A stretch of 64,000 nt of DNA from Filomicrobium sp. (GTDB lineage Bacteria; Pseudomonadota; Alphaproteobacteria; Rhizobiales; Hyphomicrobiaceae), in NCBI GenBank assembly GCA_029287535.1, contig JARFQY010000264.1, forward strand, positions 1-64,000, read 5' to 3'. The notes under the pieces were generated by a model. That model did no database searches. It had not been told where the DNA came from and was given only the letters and a program-made list of their open reading frames with translations. The position numbers and the translations under genes were made by a program. This document shows positions 18,709-28,329 of this stretch, piece by piece; the first letter of the stretch is position 1; each line of letters opens with the position of its first letter.

Positions 18709-18724
18709 TGTCCTGAAGAGGACA
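18709..18724. promoter_or_regulatory. Short inverted repeat in the dxs leader
   Basis: TGTCCT and AGGACA form a 6-bp inverted repeat with a GAAG loop in the 215-bp gap before dxs. It may be an operator or a small RNA hairpin; nothing else supports either. Confidence 0.2.
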
Positions 18725-18855
18725 AGTGAGTATAGTGAGCGCTTGCGGCGGGGCCGTGAGCGGGCTTTATGGCCCGTCTTAGCAATCCGTTTGAAGTGCG
18801 CAACGTAGGTCTCCTACTTGGAGTTCCGTATTCGGACTCCGGAGACGAGGTGATA

Positions 18856-20787
18856 ATGACGAACACACTGCAGCCCTCCCCAAAACCGCTCCTCGATACC
18901 GTAAATGACCCGGCCGGCTTACGTGCCCTTCCGGAAAGCGACCTGGAACAATTCACCGCGGAATTGCGACAAGAGCTGATCGAGGCAGTTTCGGTGACCG
19001 GTGGGCATCTTGGCGCTGGACTTGGCGTCGTTGAGCTCACCGTTGCCTTGCATTGGGTCTTTGATACGCCAAAGGACAGGCTGATCTGGGATGTCGGGCA
19101 TCAGGCCTACCCGCACAAAATTCTCACAGGGCGCCGTTCGCGGATCCGCACGCTGCGACAACCCAACGGCCTGTCTGGTTTCACCAAGCGCAGCGAGAGC
19201 GACTACGATGCGTTCGGGGCGGGGCATTCCTCGACATCGATTTCGGCCGGTCTCGGCATGGCGGTGGCCCGTGATCTCAAGGGTGGGCAAAACAACGTCA
19301 TTTCGGTAATTGGCGACGGGGCCTTGTCGGCGGGAATGGCTTATGAAGCCATGAACAATGCCGGCGCGCGCGATGAGCGGCTGATCGTCGTGCTCAACGA
19401 CAATGACATGTCAATTGCACCGCCGACCGGTGCCATGTCGGCCTACCTGGCGCGAGTCACTTCGAGCGGTCCCTATCTCTATGTCCGCGATATTGCCAAG
19501 TTGCTTGCCAAGCGTTTGCCCAAGAGCTGGGAACGGCGCGCAGCGCGGGTTGAAGAATACACCCGACACTTGTGGCAAGGCGGTGCCTGGTTCGAGGAAC
19601 TCGGCTTCTATTATATCGGCCCGATCGACGGTCACGACTATAATCAGCTGCTGCCTGTCCTAAAGAACGTGCGTGATGCCAAACAAGGCCCGATCCTGGT
19701 GCATGTCGTGACGCGCAAAGGCAAGGGGTATGCGCCAGCAGAAGAATCCGACGACAAATACCATGGCGTCGCGAAGTTCAATGTGGTGACCGGCGCACAG
19801 ATCAAGGCCAAGGCGAATGCGCCAAGTTACACGAAGGTCTTCGGGCAAAGCCTTGTTCAAGAGGCAAACGAAGACGAGCGCATCATAGGGATCACGGCGG
19901 CGATGCCGTCGGGGACCGGGATTGACCTGTTTGGCAAGGCGTTCCCCGATAGGACCTTCGACGTCGGGATCGCCGAGCAGCACGCGGTGACCTTTGCGGC
20001 TGGCCTTGCCTGCGAAGGCATGAAGCCATTCTGCGCGATCTATTCGACCTTCCTGCAGCGGGCATACGACCAAGTTGTCCATGATGTTGCGATCCAGAAA
20101 CTCCCGGTGAGGTTTCCGATCGATCGGGCCGGGCTCGTTGGCGCGGACGGGGCGACGCATGCAGGAGCGTTTGACATCACGTACCTTGGCTGTCTGCCGA
20201 ATTTCGTTGTCATGTCGCCATCAGATGAAAGCGAATTGAAGCATATGGTCCGGACGGCCGCTGTTTACGACGACGGTCCCATCGCGTTCCGTTATCCTCG
20301 CGGTGAAGGGACCGGCGTTGACATGCCCGAGCGCGGACAAGAGCTTGAGATTGGCCGCGGGCGCATTGTTCGCGAGGGGACATCGGTAGCGCTGTTGTCG
20401 TTGGGGACGCGCCTGGACGAATGCCTCAAGGCTGCAGATGAGTTGGCGCGCTACGGGCTATCCACGACGGTTGCCGATGCTCGATTTGCAAAGCCGCTCG
20501 ACGAAGATCTCGTTGCAAGATTGGCGCGAGAACACGAGGTCCTGGTGACCATAGAGGAAGGTTCGATCGGCGGGTTCGCCAGCTACGTGCTGCAATATCT
20601 GGCGCACAGTGGTGCGCTTGATAGTGGCTTGAAGGTTCGTCCTATGGTTCTGCCAGACCGTTTCCTTGATCATGGCAAGCCGCCCGAGATGTACAAAGCC
20701 TCCGGACTGGCAAGCGACGGGATCGTAGCGACCGTCTTCTCGGCCTTGGGACGCGAGACTGACTCGGCGAGTGCTGATCGCGCGTAG
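18856..20787 (+). CDS. dxs: 1-deoxy-D-xylulose-5-phosphate synthase
   Basis: 643-aa thiamine-diphosphate enzyme that condenses pyruvate and glyceraldehyde-3-phosphate, the entry step of the MEP isoprenoid pathway. The TPP/Mg motif [18 protein letters not shown] is near 153-170 with VVLNDNDMS after it. The catalytic-histidine segments are seen ([14 protein letters not shown] near 45, [13 protein letters not shown] near 78), as is [18 protein letters not shown] near 369 with the conserved glutamate. ATG 18856 has GACGAGG and begins the family homology; the ORF-track start at 18769 is too early. Confidence 0.95.
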   Translation: MTNTLQPSPKPLLDTVNDPAGLRALPESDLEQFTAELRQELIEAVSVTGGHLGAGLGVVELTVALHWVFDTPKDRLIWDVGHQAYPHKILTGRRSRIRTLRQPNGLSGFTKRSESDYDAFGAGHSSTSISAGLGMAVARDLKGGQNNVISVIGDGALSAGMAYEAMNNAGARDERLIVVLNDNDMSIAPPTGAMSAYLARVTSSGPYLYVRDIAKLLAKRLPKSWERRAARVEEYTRHLWQGGAWFEELGFYYIGPIDGHDYNQLLPVLKNVRDAKQGPILVHVVTRKGKGYAPAEESDDKYHGVAKFNVVTGAQIKAKANAPSYTKVFGQSLVQEANEDERIIGITAAMPSGTGIDLFGKAFPDRTFDVGIAEQHAVTFAAGLACEGMKPFCAIYSTFLQRAYDQVVHDVAIQKLPVRFPIDRAGLVGADGATHAGAFDITYLGCLPNFVVMSPSDESELKHMVRTAAVYDDGPIAFRYPRGEGTGVDMPERGQELEIGRGRIVREGTSVALLSLGTRLDECLKAADELARYGLSTTVADARFAKPLDEDLVARLAREHEVLVTIEEGSIGGFASYVLQYLAHSGALDSGLKVRPMVLPDRFLDHGKPPEMYKASGLASDGIVATVFSALGRETDSASADRA

Positions 20788-20826
20788 CACCGGCCCGCTG
20801 GCGACTTCTTTCACGGTGAAATGCCA

Positions 20827-20866
20827 CCGGGTGCGCCTGGACCATGATCGGCCCAGGCGCCGCCGG
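20827..20866. terminator. Hairpin in convergent dxs/unknown gap
   Basis: CCGG-GT-GCGCCTGG pairs with CCAGGCGC-CG-CCGG around a 12-nt loop, giving a 14-bp imperfect GC stem between convergent genes. There is no U-tract, so a terminator role is tentative. Confidence 0.4.
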
Positions 20867-20892
20867 TATCCCGTAAGGTCTCTGGTGGTTTC

Positions 20893-21009
20893 CTACTTCT
20901 TTGCCAGTTCAGGATAGCGCTTGGCGCACTTCTTGTGCACGAAGTCGTTGATTTCATCGATCAGTTGCACTGGGTGGAACGGGTGGCGGCTTTCGCTGAA
21001 TTGCCGTTC
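20893..21009 (-). pseudogene. Degenerate paralogous C-terminal fragment
   Basis: In the same frame as the upstream gene (21022-21828 body), but after its TAG and a second in-frame TAA, a readable stretch ends QLIDEINDFVHKKCAKRYPELAKK and a TAG. It closely resembles the real gene's MVRQVNKFVHRKCNQRYGPKA (shared NxFVHxKCxxRY). The fragment has no ATG; a GTG could start a 24-residue peptide. The simplest reading is the leftover tail of a tandem duplicate or of an originally longer protein. Confidence 0.6.
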
Positions 21010-21018
21010 TTACGGCCG

Positions 21019-21828
21019 CTAATTTTCGGTGGCGCTAGCGGTGCCCGACGTGGCTTGATCCAGCTCTTCTGCTGTCTTGGAATCTTCATTCTTCTTGAGG
21101 GATTCGACGCGCTGTTTCTCGCGGGCTTTCAACTTGGCCTTGCGTGCAGCACGTTCCTTGCGACGCTTGGCGGCGCGTTCGCGCTTCTTGCGACGTGCGA
21201 TTGCCTTCGGGCCGTATCGCTGGTTACATTTTCGGTGTACAAATTTATTAACCTGCCTGACCATCTCGGAATGGAAGATGCCAAGCGTGTCTTCGAGCTT
21301 TGCGGTCGTCCAGACAAACGTAGACAGAGGCTCTGGACCGTCGATATTCTTCAGCTTGATCCAGATCTTCCTGACCCGGCCGTTCTTGAATTTGAGCTTG
21401 GGCGCAAGGCTGGCCGTGAGCGGTTTTGTGCCTTGACTGGTTTCGACCATGCATTTGACGTTGTGCCGGCGAACCGTGAACTCATACTTCGGTGCGGTGA
21501 GGGCCTTCACGATGTGGCGTCTGCTGATATTGAGTTTTACGGAACACTGAGCGTCACCAAAGCCCCAAGAGATCGATTTCGACTTCGCTCCCTTTTTGAT
21601 GTCCTTTTTGCCCCAGGTCTTTTCAAGATTGCAGCGCAAGCGGCCTTTGGGGGGCTTCTTGTCCAAAATCTGCCGACAAAGCTTCTCTTCACAGGCCAAT
21701 AGCTGTGCTTTTTCGCGCTCGTTAGCGCTTAGGGCGTGGGCCGGCGAAGCGGCCGGTGCGAGTGCAAGCGCGCCAAGAAGTGCCGTGAAGCTTGAAATCC
21801 AGATTGTCTTTGGCGGAAGCCGGACCAT
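21019..21828 (-). CDS. Exported basic protein of unknown function
   Basis: 269 aa from ATG 21828 (AGAAAGGT upstream). A signal peptide (MVRLPPKTIWISSFTALLGALALAPAASPAHA) precedes a domain with cysteines in ACEEKLCRQ, LRCNLEK, AQCSVKL, VKCMVE and RKCNQRY, which could form disulfides in the periplasm. The last 70 residues are a Lys/Arg/Ala helix (KRERAAKRRKERAARKAKLKA) and an acidic tail. The body contains KTWGKKDIKKG and WGFGDAQC. The family is not recognised. It is divergent from the oxidase subunit IV gene. Downstream lies an in-frame decayed copy of its KC-x4-Y segment. Confidence 0.6.
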   Translation of the reverse strand: MVRLPPKTIWISSFTALLGALALAPAASPAHALSANEREKAQLLACEEKLCRQILDKKPPKGRLRCNLEKTWGKKDIKKGAKSKSISWGFGDAQCSVKLNISRRHIVKALTAPKYEFTVRRHNVKCMVETSQGTKPLTASLAPKLKFKNGRVRKIWIKLKNIDGPEPLSTFVWTTAKLEDTLGIFHSEMVRQVNKFVHRKCNQRYGPKAIARRKKRERAAKRRKERAARKAKLKAREKQRVESLKKNEDSKTAEELDQATSGTASATEN

Positions 21829-21894
21829 GGAGACCTTTCTTGATTGCGTTGTACGACCCATGAAAAAAGGGCGCAGACGCGGCAATCGGCTAGC

Positions 21895-21925
21895 TTGACA
21901 TTCCAAAATGCTTAAACTCTCTATT
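21895..21925 (+). promoter_or_regulatory. Candidate promoter for oxidase subunit IV gene
   Basis: A perfect TTGACA at 21895-21900 is followed at 17-19 bp spacing by a poor -10 (TCTATT best match). It lies about 100 bp before the small oxidase subunit gene. The -35 match is strong and the -10 is weak. Confidence 0.4.
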
Positions 21926-22027
21926 GCTTCAATTCGTAGAGAGTCTCACCAATGGCTGTACCCGCCCCTCGGTCCGGACAATGTGGAGGCGGCAACAGAA
22001 CCCACACAAACGGGAGGAATTTGTCAC

Positions 22028-22171
22028 ATGAGTGTCGATCTTAGCGACGGTCACCCAGATATGGACTATGAAGAGCACCGCCGTACCTACAGAGGCTTCC
22101 TGATTGGAACACAAGTGCTCGTGGCATTCGTCGTGATCTTGCTCATCGGGATGGCATTCTTTCTGGTCTGA
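22028..22171 (+). CDS. aa3-type cytochrome c oxidase subunit IV (small bacterial form)
   Basis: 47 aa. Polar N-terminus with DMDYEEHRRTYRGFL, then one membrane helix (TQVLVAFVVILLIGMAFFLV), the pattern of the small subunit IV found with aa3 oxidases of alphaproteobacteria. It would sit in the inner membrane with the terminal oxidase, whose main subunits are not in this window. The ATG follows CGGGAGGAAT. It precedes the pnt genes, an arrangement I associate with rhizobia. Confidence 0.8.
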   Translation: MSVDLSDGHPDMDYEEHRRTYRGFLIGTQVLVAFVVILLIGMAFFLV

Positions 22172-22375
22172 TCATCCGTCTTGATTGGACCACTGGCGGC
22201 CCTGAGCCCTTCTCGAGCATACTTCCTGCAAAAGTTGTGTTGTCAGGCGCTGCGCCCTGCGTAAGTTTCTTTGAGGTCGAGCATCGGGTTGCGCCGTCGC
22301 TTGCGCGCCGCGATTTGCTTGAAACCTCTTTCTCTTGGCCGTCATTCCGACGGTCTGCGACAATCGGAAAACTCC

Positions 22376-23518
22376 ATGGTCACGATCGCTGTTACGGCCG
22401 AGCCTGAAGAAGAGACTCGTGTCGCCGTTTCTCCTGACACGGTCAAAAAACTGGTTGCAGCCGGCTGCAAGGTTCGGATCGAATCCGGCGCGGGCGCGCG
22501 TTCGCGGTTCACCGACGACGCCTACGCGGCACAGGGCGCGGAAATCGTTGCGAGCCGCGCGGATGCTCTGAAGGGCGCGGATGCCCTATTGGGCGTGCGG
22601 CGCCCAAGCAATGAAGACATTGCAGCATTGGCCCCCGGTGCCGTGGTCGTGGCCATGCTCGACCCATTCGGCGACCGCGGAGAGCTTGAGGCGCTTGCGG
22701 GGACGAAGGCCAAGCTTTTCACGATGGAATTCATGCCTCGTACGACCCGTGCCCAGTCCATGGACGTGCTGTCCAGTCAGGCCAACCTGGCCGGATACAA
22801 GGCGGTTGTGGATGCGGCTTCAGAATTCGGCGCCGCCGTGCCGATGATGATGACTCCGGCCGGCACCGTGCCGGCTGCCAAGGCGTTTATCATGGGCGTT
22901 GGTGTGGCCGGGCTGCAGGCGATCGCGACCGCGCGGCGTCTCGGCGCCATTGTGACTGCAACGGATGTGCGACCGGCGACGAAGGAACAGGTTCAATCAC
23001 TTGGCGCGAAGTTCATTGCCGTCGAGGATGAGGAATTCCAGCAAGCCCAGACCGCTGGCGGATACGCCAAGGAAATGTCCGCCGAGTACAAGACAAAACA
23101 AGCGGAACTGGTTGCCAAGCATGTGACCGCACAGGACATGGTCATCACCACCGCGCTCATTCCAGGCCGACCGGCACCGACGCTGATCACGGCGGACATG
23201 GTTTCAAAAATGAAGCCTGGTGCCGTGATCGTTGATCTTGCCGCTGAGCGCGGCGGAAACTGCGAGCTCACAAAGCCCGGCGAGACGATTGTTACCGACA
23301 ACGGTGTCACCATCGTTGGCCCGATCAATTACGCGGGGACCGTGCCGGTTAACGCATCCAGTCTCTACGCCAGGAATTTGTTGTCCTTCGTCAGCTTGAT
23401 GATCAACAAGGATGACGGCACGCTGGACATCAACTGGGACGACGACATCATCCAAGGCACGCTTTTGGCGAAGGATGGGGCGTTGGTGCATCCCAACCTC
23501 ACTCAACAGGCCGCTTAG
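22376..23518 (+). CDS. pntAA: NAD(P) transhydrogenase, soluble alpha-1 subunit
   Basis: 380 aa, NAD(H)-binding domain I of the proton-pumping transhydrogenase. Visible: [17 protein letters not shown] near 10, a pyridine-nucleotide segment [27 protein letters not shown] near 170, and the [16 protein letters not shown] motif near 285 contacting NADH. The protein ends before the membrane part, so the subunit is split into alpha1 and alpha2 as in many alphaproteobacteria. ATG 22376 begins the homology; the longer ORF is not needed. Confidence 0.93.
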   Translation: MVTIAVTAEPEEETRVAVSPDTVKKLVAAGCKVRIESGAGARSRFTDDAYAAQGAEIVASRADALKGADALLGVRRPSNEDIAALAPGAVVVAMLDPFGDRGELEALAGTKAKLFTMEFMPRTTRAQSMDVLSSQANLAGYKAVVDAASEFGAAVPMMMTPAGTVPAAKAFIMGVGVAGLQAIATARRLGAIVTATDVRPATKEQVQSLGAKFIAVEDEEFQQAQTAGGYAKEMSAEYKTKQAELVAKHVTAQDMVITTALIPGRPAPTLITADMVSKMKPGAVIVDLAAERGGNCELTKPGETIVTDNGVTIVGPINYAGTVPVNASSLYARNLLSFVSLMINKDDGTLDINWDDDIIQGTLLAKDGALVHPNLTQQAA

Positions 23519-23546
23519 CGCCGCATATCTCAGGGAGCGCTTAAAC

Positions 23547-23945
23547 GTGAACATCAAGCAGCTTTTCAAAGGGCTCTCGGCCGCGGCGGCGATCGGGTTC
23601 GCTTTCACAACGCCAGCTTACGCGGCCGGCGGAGACAGTGTTGATCCGTGGGTTTATCAGATCATGGTCTTCGTGATCGCGATCTTTGTTGGCTACTACG
23701 TCGTGTGGAGCGTGACGCCTGCACTGCACACACCGCTGATGTCGGTGACCAACGCGGTGTCGTCGGTGATCGTTGTCGGCGCGTTGCTTGCCGTTGGTAT
23801 TTCGGGTGTGGCCAGTACAGGTAGCCTGGCCGCCAAGATTTTCGGCTTCCTGGCGCTGGTCATGGCTTCGGTCAACATCTTCGGCGGCTTCCTGGTCACC
23901 AGCCGAATGCTCGCAATGTACAAGAAAAAGGAGCCGAAGCGCTGA
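23547..23945 (+). CDS. pntAB: NAD(P) transhydrogenase, membrane alpha-2 subunit
   Basis: 132 aa with about four hydrophobic helices ([55 protein letters not shown]). This is the membrane part that couples proton movement to hydride transfer between NADH and NADP. It starts at GTG 23547 with AGGGAGCGC. It follows pntAA by 28 nt and precedes pntB by 60 nt, which implies a three-gene operon. Confidence 0.92.
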   Translation: MNIKQLFKGLSAAAAIGFAFTTPAYAAGGDSVDPWVYQIMVFVIAIFVGYYVVWSVTPALHTPLMSVTNAVSSVIVVGALLAVGISGVASTGSLAAKIFGFLALVMASVNIFGGFLVTSRMLAMYKKKEPKR

Positions 23946-24005
23946 CGGCGCTGGGCTTGCACAACTCTTCGCGTCCGCGATAGTCCCCCTTGGAAAGCTT
24001 GAATC

Positions 24006-25424
24006 ATGCAGGAACTGATCCCGCCAAATCTCGCTGCGCTCCTTTATCTGGTTGCGGGCGTGCTGTTTATTCTGACGCTGCGGGGCCTTTCGCACCCGGA
24101 AACTTCGCGGCAGGGCAACTTCTACGGCATGGTGGGCATGGCGCTCGCCATCTTCACGACCCTGGCGCTGCTGCCTGGGCTTGGTGACTGGACGACGTGG
24201 TTGCTCATCATCGCCGGCATCGGTATTGGCGGAACCATCGGGGCCAAAATCGCTCGCGACATCCCGATGACTTCGATGCCGGAACTCGTTGCCGCGTTCC
24301 ACTCGCTGGTGGGTATGGCCGCGGTATTCGTGGCGGCAGCGGCGCTTTATGCGCCGGATGCTTTCGGGATCGGAACGCCGGGCAACATCAAGGCCGCAAG
24401 CCTCCTGGAAATGTCGTTGGGCTCGGCCATTGGTGCAATCACCTTCACGGGTTCGGTAATCGCCTTCGCAAAGCTATCGGGCCGTATGTCCGGCGCGCCG
24501 ATCATCCTGCCGATGCGGCACGTCGTGAATCTCGCGATATTCGTGGCGATCGTGGCCTTGATCCTGCTGTTCATGACGTCGGGTGGTGCCAAGACGTACT
24601 TCTGGCTGATCACGTTCCTGGCGCTTCTGATTGGCGTTTTGATCATCATTCCGATCGGCGGTGCCGACATGCCGGTCGTGGTGTCGATGCTCAACTCCTA
24701 CTCAGGGTGGGCGGCGGCCGGTATCGGTTTCACGCTGGGCAACATCGCCCTGATCATCACAGGCGCGCTGGTTGGTTCGTCGGGTGCGATCTTGTCCTAC
24801 ATCATGTGTAAGGGCATGAACCGCTCCTTCATCTCGGTGATCCTTGGCGGTTTTGGTGGCGAGACCGCGGGGCCGAGTGGCGACGGTGAGCAGAAGGCTG
24901 CCAAAATCGGTGGTGCGGAAGATGCCGCCTATATCCTCAAGAACGCTCAGAAAGTCATTATCGTACCGGGGTACGGAATGGCGGTCGCGCAGGCGCAGCA
25001 CGCTCTTCGCGAAATGGCAGATGCGCTGAAGGAAGAAGGCGTTGAGGTTTCTTACGCGATCCACCCGGTGGCGGGCCGTATGCCCGGACACATGAACGTG
25101 CTGCTGGCGGAAGCGAATGTCCCTTATGATGAGGTCTTTGAGCTGGAAGACATCAACTCTGAGTTCTCGCAGGCCGACGCCGTTTACGTTATCGGTGCCA
25201 ATGACGTCGTCAATCCGGCGGCCGAGGATGATCCCAGTTCGCCGATCTACGGCATGCCCGTCCTACAGATCTGGAAGGCCGGCACGGTGCTGTTTAACAA
25301 GCGATCGCTGGCGTCGGGATACGCGGGCATCGACAACCCTGTGTTCTATCGCGACAACACGATCATGGTGCTGGGTGATGCCAAGAAGATGACCGAACAA
25401 ATCGCCAAATCCGTCGGTGATTAA
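24006..25424 (+). CDS. pntB: NAD(P) transhydrogenase, beta subunit
   Basis: 472 aa. The first half is membrane domain II (about eight helices, beginning NLAALLYLVAGVLFILTL). The C-terminal domain III binds NADP(H), shown by IVPGYGMAVAQAQHALREM near 319 and HPVAGRMPGHMNVLLAEANVPYD near 354. With pntAA and pntAB it forms the energy-linked transhydrogenase that makes NADPH at the expense of the proton gradient. A terminator follows. Confidence 0.95.
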   Translation: MQELIPPNLAALLYLVAGVLFILTLRGLSHPETSRQGNFYGMVGMALAIFTTLALLPGLGDWTTWLLIIAGIGIGGTIGAKIARDIPMTSMPELVAAFHSLVGMAAVFVAAAALYAPDAFGIGTPGNIKAASLLEMSLGSAIGAITFTGSVIAFAKLSGRMSGAPIILPMRHVVNLAIFVAIVALILLFMTSGGAKTYFWLITFLALLIGVLIIIPIGGADMPVVVSMLNSYSGWAAAGIGFTLGNIALIITGALVGSSGAILSYIMCKGMNRSFISVILGGFGGETAGPSGDGEQKAAKIGGAEDAAYILKNAQKVIIVPGYGMAVAQAQHALREMADALKEEGVEVSYAIHPVAGRMPGHMNVLLAEANVPYDEVFELEDINSEFSQADAVYVIGANDVVNPAAEDDPSSPIYGMPVLQIWKAGTVLFNKRSLASGYAGIDNPVFYRDNTIMVLGDAKKMTEQIAKSVGD

Positions 25425-25470
25425 CCCGGCGGTTGTTCCTCTAACTCGTCAATGTGTCGAGTCCCTAAAT

Positions 25471-25512
25471 AGCCTTGCTGGCAAATCGTCATGATTTGCT
25501 GCAAGGCTTTTT
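25471..25512 (+). terminator. Rho-independent terminator after pntB
   Basis: AGCCTTGC(TG)GCAAATC pairs with GATTTGC(T)GCAAGGCT with a small bulge and loop GTCAT, followed by TTTTT. It ends the coxIV-pnt transcription unit. Confidence 0.8.
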
Positions 25513-25552
25513 CATTGGGCGGAGCAACATCCGTCAAATAGGGGATTGCCAG

Positions 25553-26371
25553 ATGCTAATGCGTATCTTGCGACTGGGCCTCCTGGCCGTCATGCTGGCT
25601 TATGCGGCATTCGTGCTGGTGATGTTCGTCAACCAGCGATCCTATGTATTTGGCCTGGACCCTTCCAGTGAACTCAATAACCCGGGAGCACTCGCCATTC
25701 CCGGCAGTACGCGCGTGGCGATCCCAACCGCAGACGGTGAGACCCTAGCCGGTTGGTACTTGCCACCACGGGATAAAGACGGTCCCGTCTTCTTGTTCCT
25801 GCATGGCAAGAGTGGTGGTCTCGAAAGGAAGAAGCTGCGTTGGCAGCAAATCGCAGAACACGGCGCGGGTGTGCTTGCTTTGTCCTACCGCGGATATCCC
25901 GGTTCTACCGGTTCTCCCAGTGAAGAGGGGCTCTACGAAGACGCGCGAGCAGCCTTCAACTGGCTGGCAAAGCGGCACGGTCCAGATCAAATTGTTGTAC
26001 ATGGCCTGTCATTGGGGACGGGCGTCGCAGCCAAACTCGCCACCGAAGTCGACGCGCAAGCTTTGATCTTGGAGGCGCCTTATACAGCGATCGTGGACGT
26101 CGCTGGCGAGCGTCATCCTTACTTGCCGGTCGGTCTTCTACTTTGGGACCAATTTCCCACGCGAGACTTCATCGGGGATGTGAAAATGCCGGTGTTGATT
26201 GCTCATGGTAACGAGGACACGGTGGTTCCGTTTGAGCATTCCAAGCGGCTTTTCGAGCTTGCACCGGAGCCCAAGAAGTTGCTGAAGATGCCAGGTAGCG
26301 ACCACAACAGCCTCGTTCGCGACGGCCTCTATCCCCATATCTGGCGGTTCTTGGCTAATCCGCAGGGGTAA
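25553..26371 (+). CDS. Alpha/beta hydrolase (BEM46/ABHD13-like), membrane-anchored
   Basis: 272 aa. One N-terminal hydrophobic helix (RILRLGLLAVMLAYAAFVLVMFV), then an alpha/beta-hydrolase core: FLFLHGKSGG near 80, SYRGYPGSTGSPSEEGLYEDA, nucleophile elbow HGLSLGTG near 147, a late aspartate in HGNEDTVVPFEHS and histidine in GSDHNSLV, so the Ser-Asp-His triad is complete. It is probably a periplasm- or cytosol-facing serine esterase; the substrate is unknown. It is a paralogue of the hydrolase at 27182. Confidence 0.75.
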   Translation: MLMRILRLGLLAVMLAYAAFVLVMFVNQRSYVFGLDPSSELNNPGALAIPGSTRVAIPTADGETLAGWYLPPRDKDGPVFLFLHGKSGGLERKKLRWQQIAEHGAGVLALSYRGYPGSTGSPSEEGLYEDARAAFNWLAKRHGPDQIVVHGLSLGTGVAAKLATEVDAQALILEAPYTAIVDVAGERHPYLPVGLLLWDQFPTRDFIGDVKMPVLIAHGNEDTVVPFEHSKRLFELAPEPKKLLKMPGSDHNSLVRDGLYPHIWRFLANPQG

Positions 26372-26505
26372 TGCTCGCGTTTATACTTGGCGTAATCCTG
26401 CATCATCGCGTGGATTTGAGGACCTATTCCACAGATGGTCTTTAGAAGACGGCGCGTTCATGTATCATCGGCGGCTGGGTCTACTTGGGCACAAAGGAGT
26501 TTTCC

Positions 26506-27018
26506 TTGGTTCGCGCAACACTGGCTTTGATCTTCTCGCTTCTCCTCATGGCGCCTGCGCCAAAGTCGACTGAGGCGGCTGGCCCTGGTTTTCGCGTTGC
26601 TGGAATGCCTATGAGCTGCAAGGACTTTCGGGGGCGGACGGTTCTGGCACTGCAGGTCTCAGACCTCGGCGATGTCGGCCGAATCTGGGTGGTAAATACG
26701 GTGCCCTACATCTTGCTCGACCCGGAGCTCATGCGCACTTTGCCGCGACCTTTACAGATCTTCTTCTACGCGCACGAGTGTGCCCACCATGTGCTCGGTC
26801 ACTGGTACAATCGGACGCTCAATAGCGAAAAGGAAGCGGATTGCTGGGCCATCAGGTACGGTCGAGATCGAGGCATTTTCCGACGGCAGATAGTGGTCGA
26901 TTTTGAACCTTGGTTAGCCAAGAGCCGTGGCTCGGCCTTTGGGCACCTTCCCGGCCGCGAGCGCGTCAAACATATGCTGGCTTGTTTTGACGGTCCGTCG
27001 GAGACCGCGCAGCAGTGA
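26506..27018 (+). CDS. Exported metallopeptidase-like protein (HECAHH motif)
   Basis: 170 aa. The start is TTG at 26506, chosen because AAAGGAGT ends 5 nt before it, and the product then begins with a signal peptide (VRATLALIFSLLLMAPAP). A zincin HExxH motif, HECAHH, is near residue 88, and a downstream EKEADCWAIRYG supplies the likely third ligand (Glu). It therefore looks like a small periplasmic zinc peptidase. It sits between two paralogous alpha/beta hydrolases on the same strand. I do not recognise a named family with confidence. Confidence 0.6.
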   Translation: MVRATLALIFSLLLMAPAPKSTEAAGPGFRVAGMPMSCKDFRGRTVLALQVSDLGDVGRIWVVNTVPYILLDPELMRTLPRPLQIFFYAHECAHHVLGHWYNRTLNSEKEADCWAIRYGRDRGIFRRQIVVDFEPWLAKSRGSAFGHLPGRERVKHMLACFDGPSETAQQ

Positions 27019-27181
27019 CGCATCTGCAACGCCAGCTGACTCGTGGATGGCTGCATTCGCGAAAGGCAAGTCTCGCTCTTGATTCGCGTTGTTCCTTGAT
27101 TCACGCTTTTCTTGGATTGAGGTTCTCGGGCAGGGGTCTCTTCGGGCAGAATTTAGTATGCGTTTTGGGGGCACGGATTTC

Positions 27182-28012
27182 ATGCTGATGATTGGCACTT
27201 TGATTGCGCTGGCTTGTATCGTCCTTGTTGTCATTGTGGGATCGCCGTTCCTGGAACGCGGACTGATGTACGCGCCGGACCCGACCTACATGAAGCCCGA
27301 ACGGGCCGGCCTAAGCGGCTTCCATGAGGAGATTTTAGAGACAGCCGACGGTGAAGAGCTGATCACCTGGTATTCGCCGGCGCAGCGTGGGCAGCCGACG
27401 CTGCTTTACATTCACGGCAACGCCGGAACGCTGGCCGATCGGGCCGAGCGGATTTCCAACTACCAGTCCCATGGACGCGGCGTGTTGATTATGAGCTACC
27501 GGGGCTATTCGGGATCCACGGGTCGCCCGTCTGAGAGGGCAAACGTATCCGATGCCGTGCTGGCCTATGATACGCTGAGAGGATGGGGCGTCGAGCCTGA
27601 GGATATCATTGTTTACGGGGAGTCGATTGGGTCGGGCATTGCGGTTCAAGTGGCAAAGCAGCGCCCCATCTCGGGGTTGGTTTTGGACGCTCCGTACACC
27701 TCAATCGTCGACGTTGCCGAGCTTCATTATCCCTATCTTCCCGGACGCCTTATGATGCGGGACCGCTATGAGACATTGCGCCACTTAAAAAAGGTGGAAG
27801 CGCCTCTACTCGTGATCCATGGCGAAATTGACCAGATAATCCCCGTTGAGATGGGTCGCAAGGTGGCGGCGAGCGCGCCAGGGCCCGCGGAAATCGTTAC
27901 GTTTCCAGAGGCGGGGCATACCGATCACTTCCTTTATGGCTCCTATGAAGCCATCAATGAGTGGATCGACAGGCGGCGCCGTCAAAGCAAGCCGATGGCG
28001 GAAGCCGGCTGA
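27182..28012 (+). CDS. Alpha/beta hydrolase (BEM46-like), membrane-anchored
   Basis: 276 aa from the ATG at 27182 (GGGGGC upstream; 27158 is the alternative). An N-terminal helix (MLMIGTLIALACIVLVVIV) leads into YIHGNAGTLADR, SYRGYSGSTGRPSERANVSDA, nucleophile YGESIGSG near 148, HGEIDQIIP with the acid residue and EAGHTDHF with the histidine. The two hydrolases share SYRGYxGSTGxPSE and DAPYTxIVDVA-type segments, so they are duplicates. No function is assigned beyond serine hydrolase. Confidence 0.78.
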   Translation: MLMIGTLIALACIVLVVIVGSPFLERGLMYAPDPTYMKPERAGLSGFHEEILETADGEELITWYSPAQRGQPTLLYIHGNAGTLADRAERISNYQSHGRGVLIMSYRGYSGSTGRPSERANVSDAVLAYDTLRGWGVEPEDIIVYGESIGSGIAVQVAKQRPISGLVLDAPYTSIVDVAELHYPYLPGRLMMRDRYETLRHLKKVEAPLLVIHGEIDQIIPVEMGRKVAASAPGPAEIVTFPEAGHTDHFLYGSYEAINEWIDRRRRQSKPMAEAG

Positions 28013-28024
28013 GGCGAGCTGCAC

Positions 28025-28060
28025 GCAAAAAAGCCGGCACAATCGCGTGCGCCGGCTTAA
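28025..28060 (-). terminator. Terminator for rpsU
   Basis: Read on the minus strand, AAGCCGGC pairs with GCCGGCTT across a short loop and is followed by TTTTTT. It lies 38 nt after the rpsU stop and just after the plus-strand hydrolase stop, so it may separate convergent genes. Confidence 0.75.
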
Positions 28061-28095
28061 CCCATACGGATCCCATTCCTGCCCCTGCCGGTTTA

Positions 28096-28329
28096 TTACC
28101 GGCTGCGGGTCTTGCCTTTCGAAGGCAAGAGACCTTCGCGTTGCGCGCGTTTGCGGGCGAGCTTGCGGGCGCGGCGAATGGCCTCGGCCTTTTCGCGTGC
28201 ACGCTTTTCGGATGGCTTTTCGTAGTAATTCCGGAGCTTCATCTCACGGAAGATACCCTCACGCTGCATTTTCTTCTTCAGCGCCTTAAGGGCTTGATCG
28301 ACATTGTTATCGCGAACGAGAACCTGCAC
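28096..28329 (-). CDS. rpsU: 30S ribosomal protein S21
   Basis: 77 aa, beginning (GTG) [24 protein letters not shown] and ending in the basic extension typical of alphaproteobacterial S21. It is a small-subunit protein involved in translation initiation. The ORF track reaches back to 28410, but no ATG is near the family start; a GTG at 28329 with AAAGGATAGGG ahead of it gives the exact S21 N-terminus. This is a clear case for a non-ATG start. Confidence 0.93.
   Translation of the reverse strand: MQVLVRDNNVDQALKALKKKMQREGIFREMKLRNYYEKPSEKRAREKAEAIRRARKLARKRAQREGLLPSKGKTRSR

Noticed and set aside
20935-21702. 255-aa plus-strand ORF opposite the exported basic protein
   Set aside because: It is antisense to a gene with a signal peptide and clear start site; its composition is shadow-like (cysteine and phenylalanine runs).
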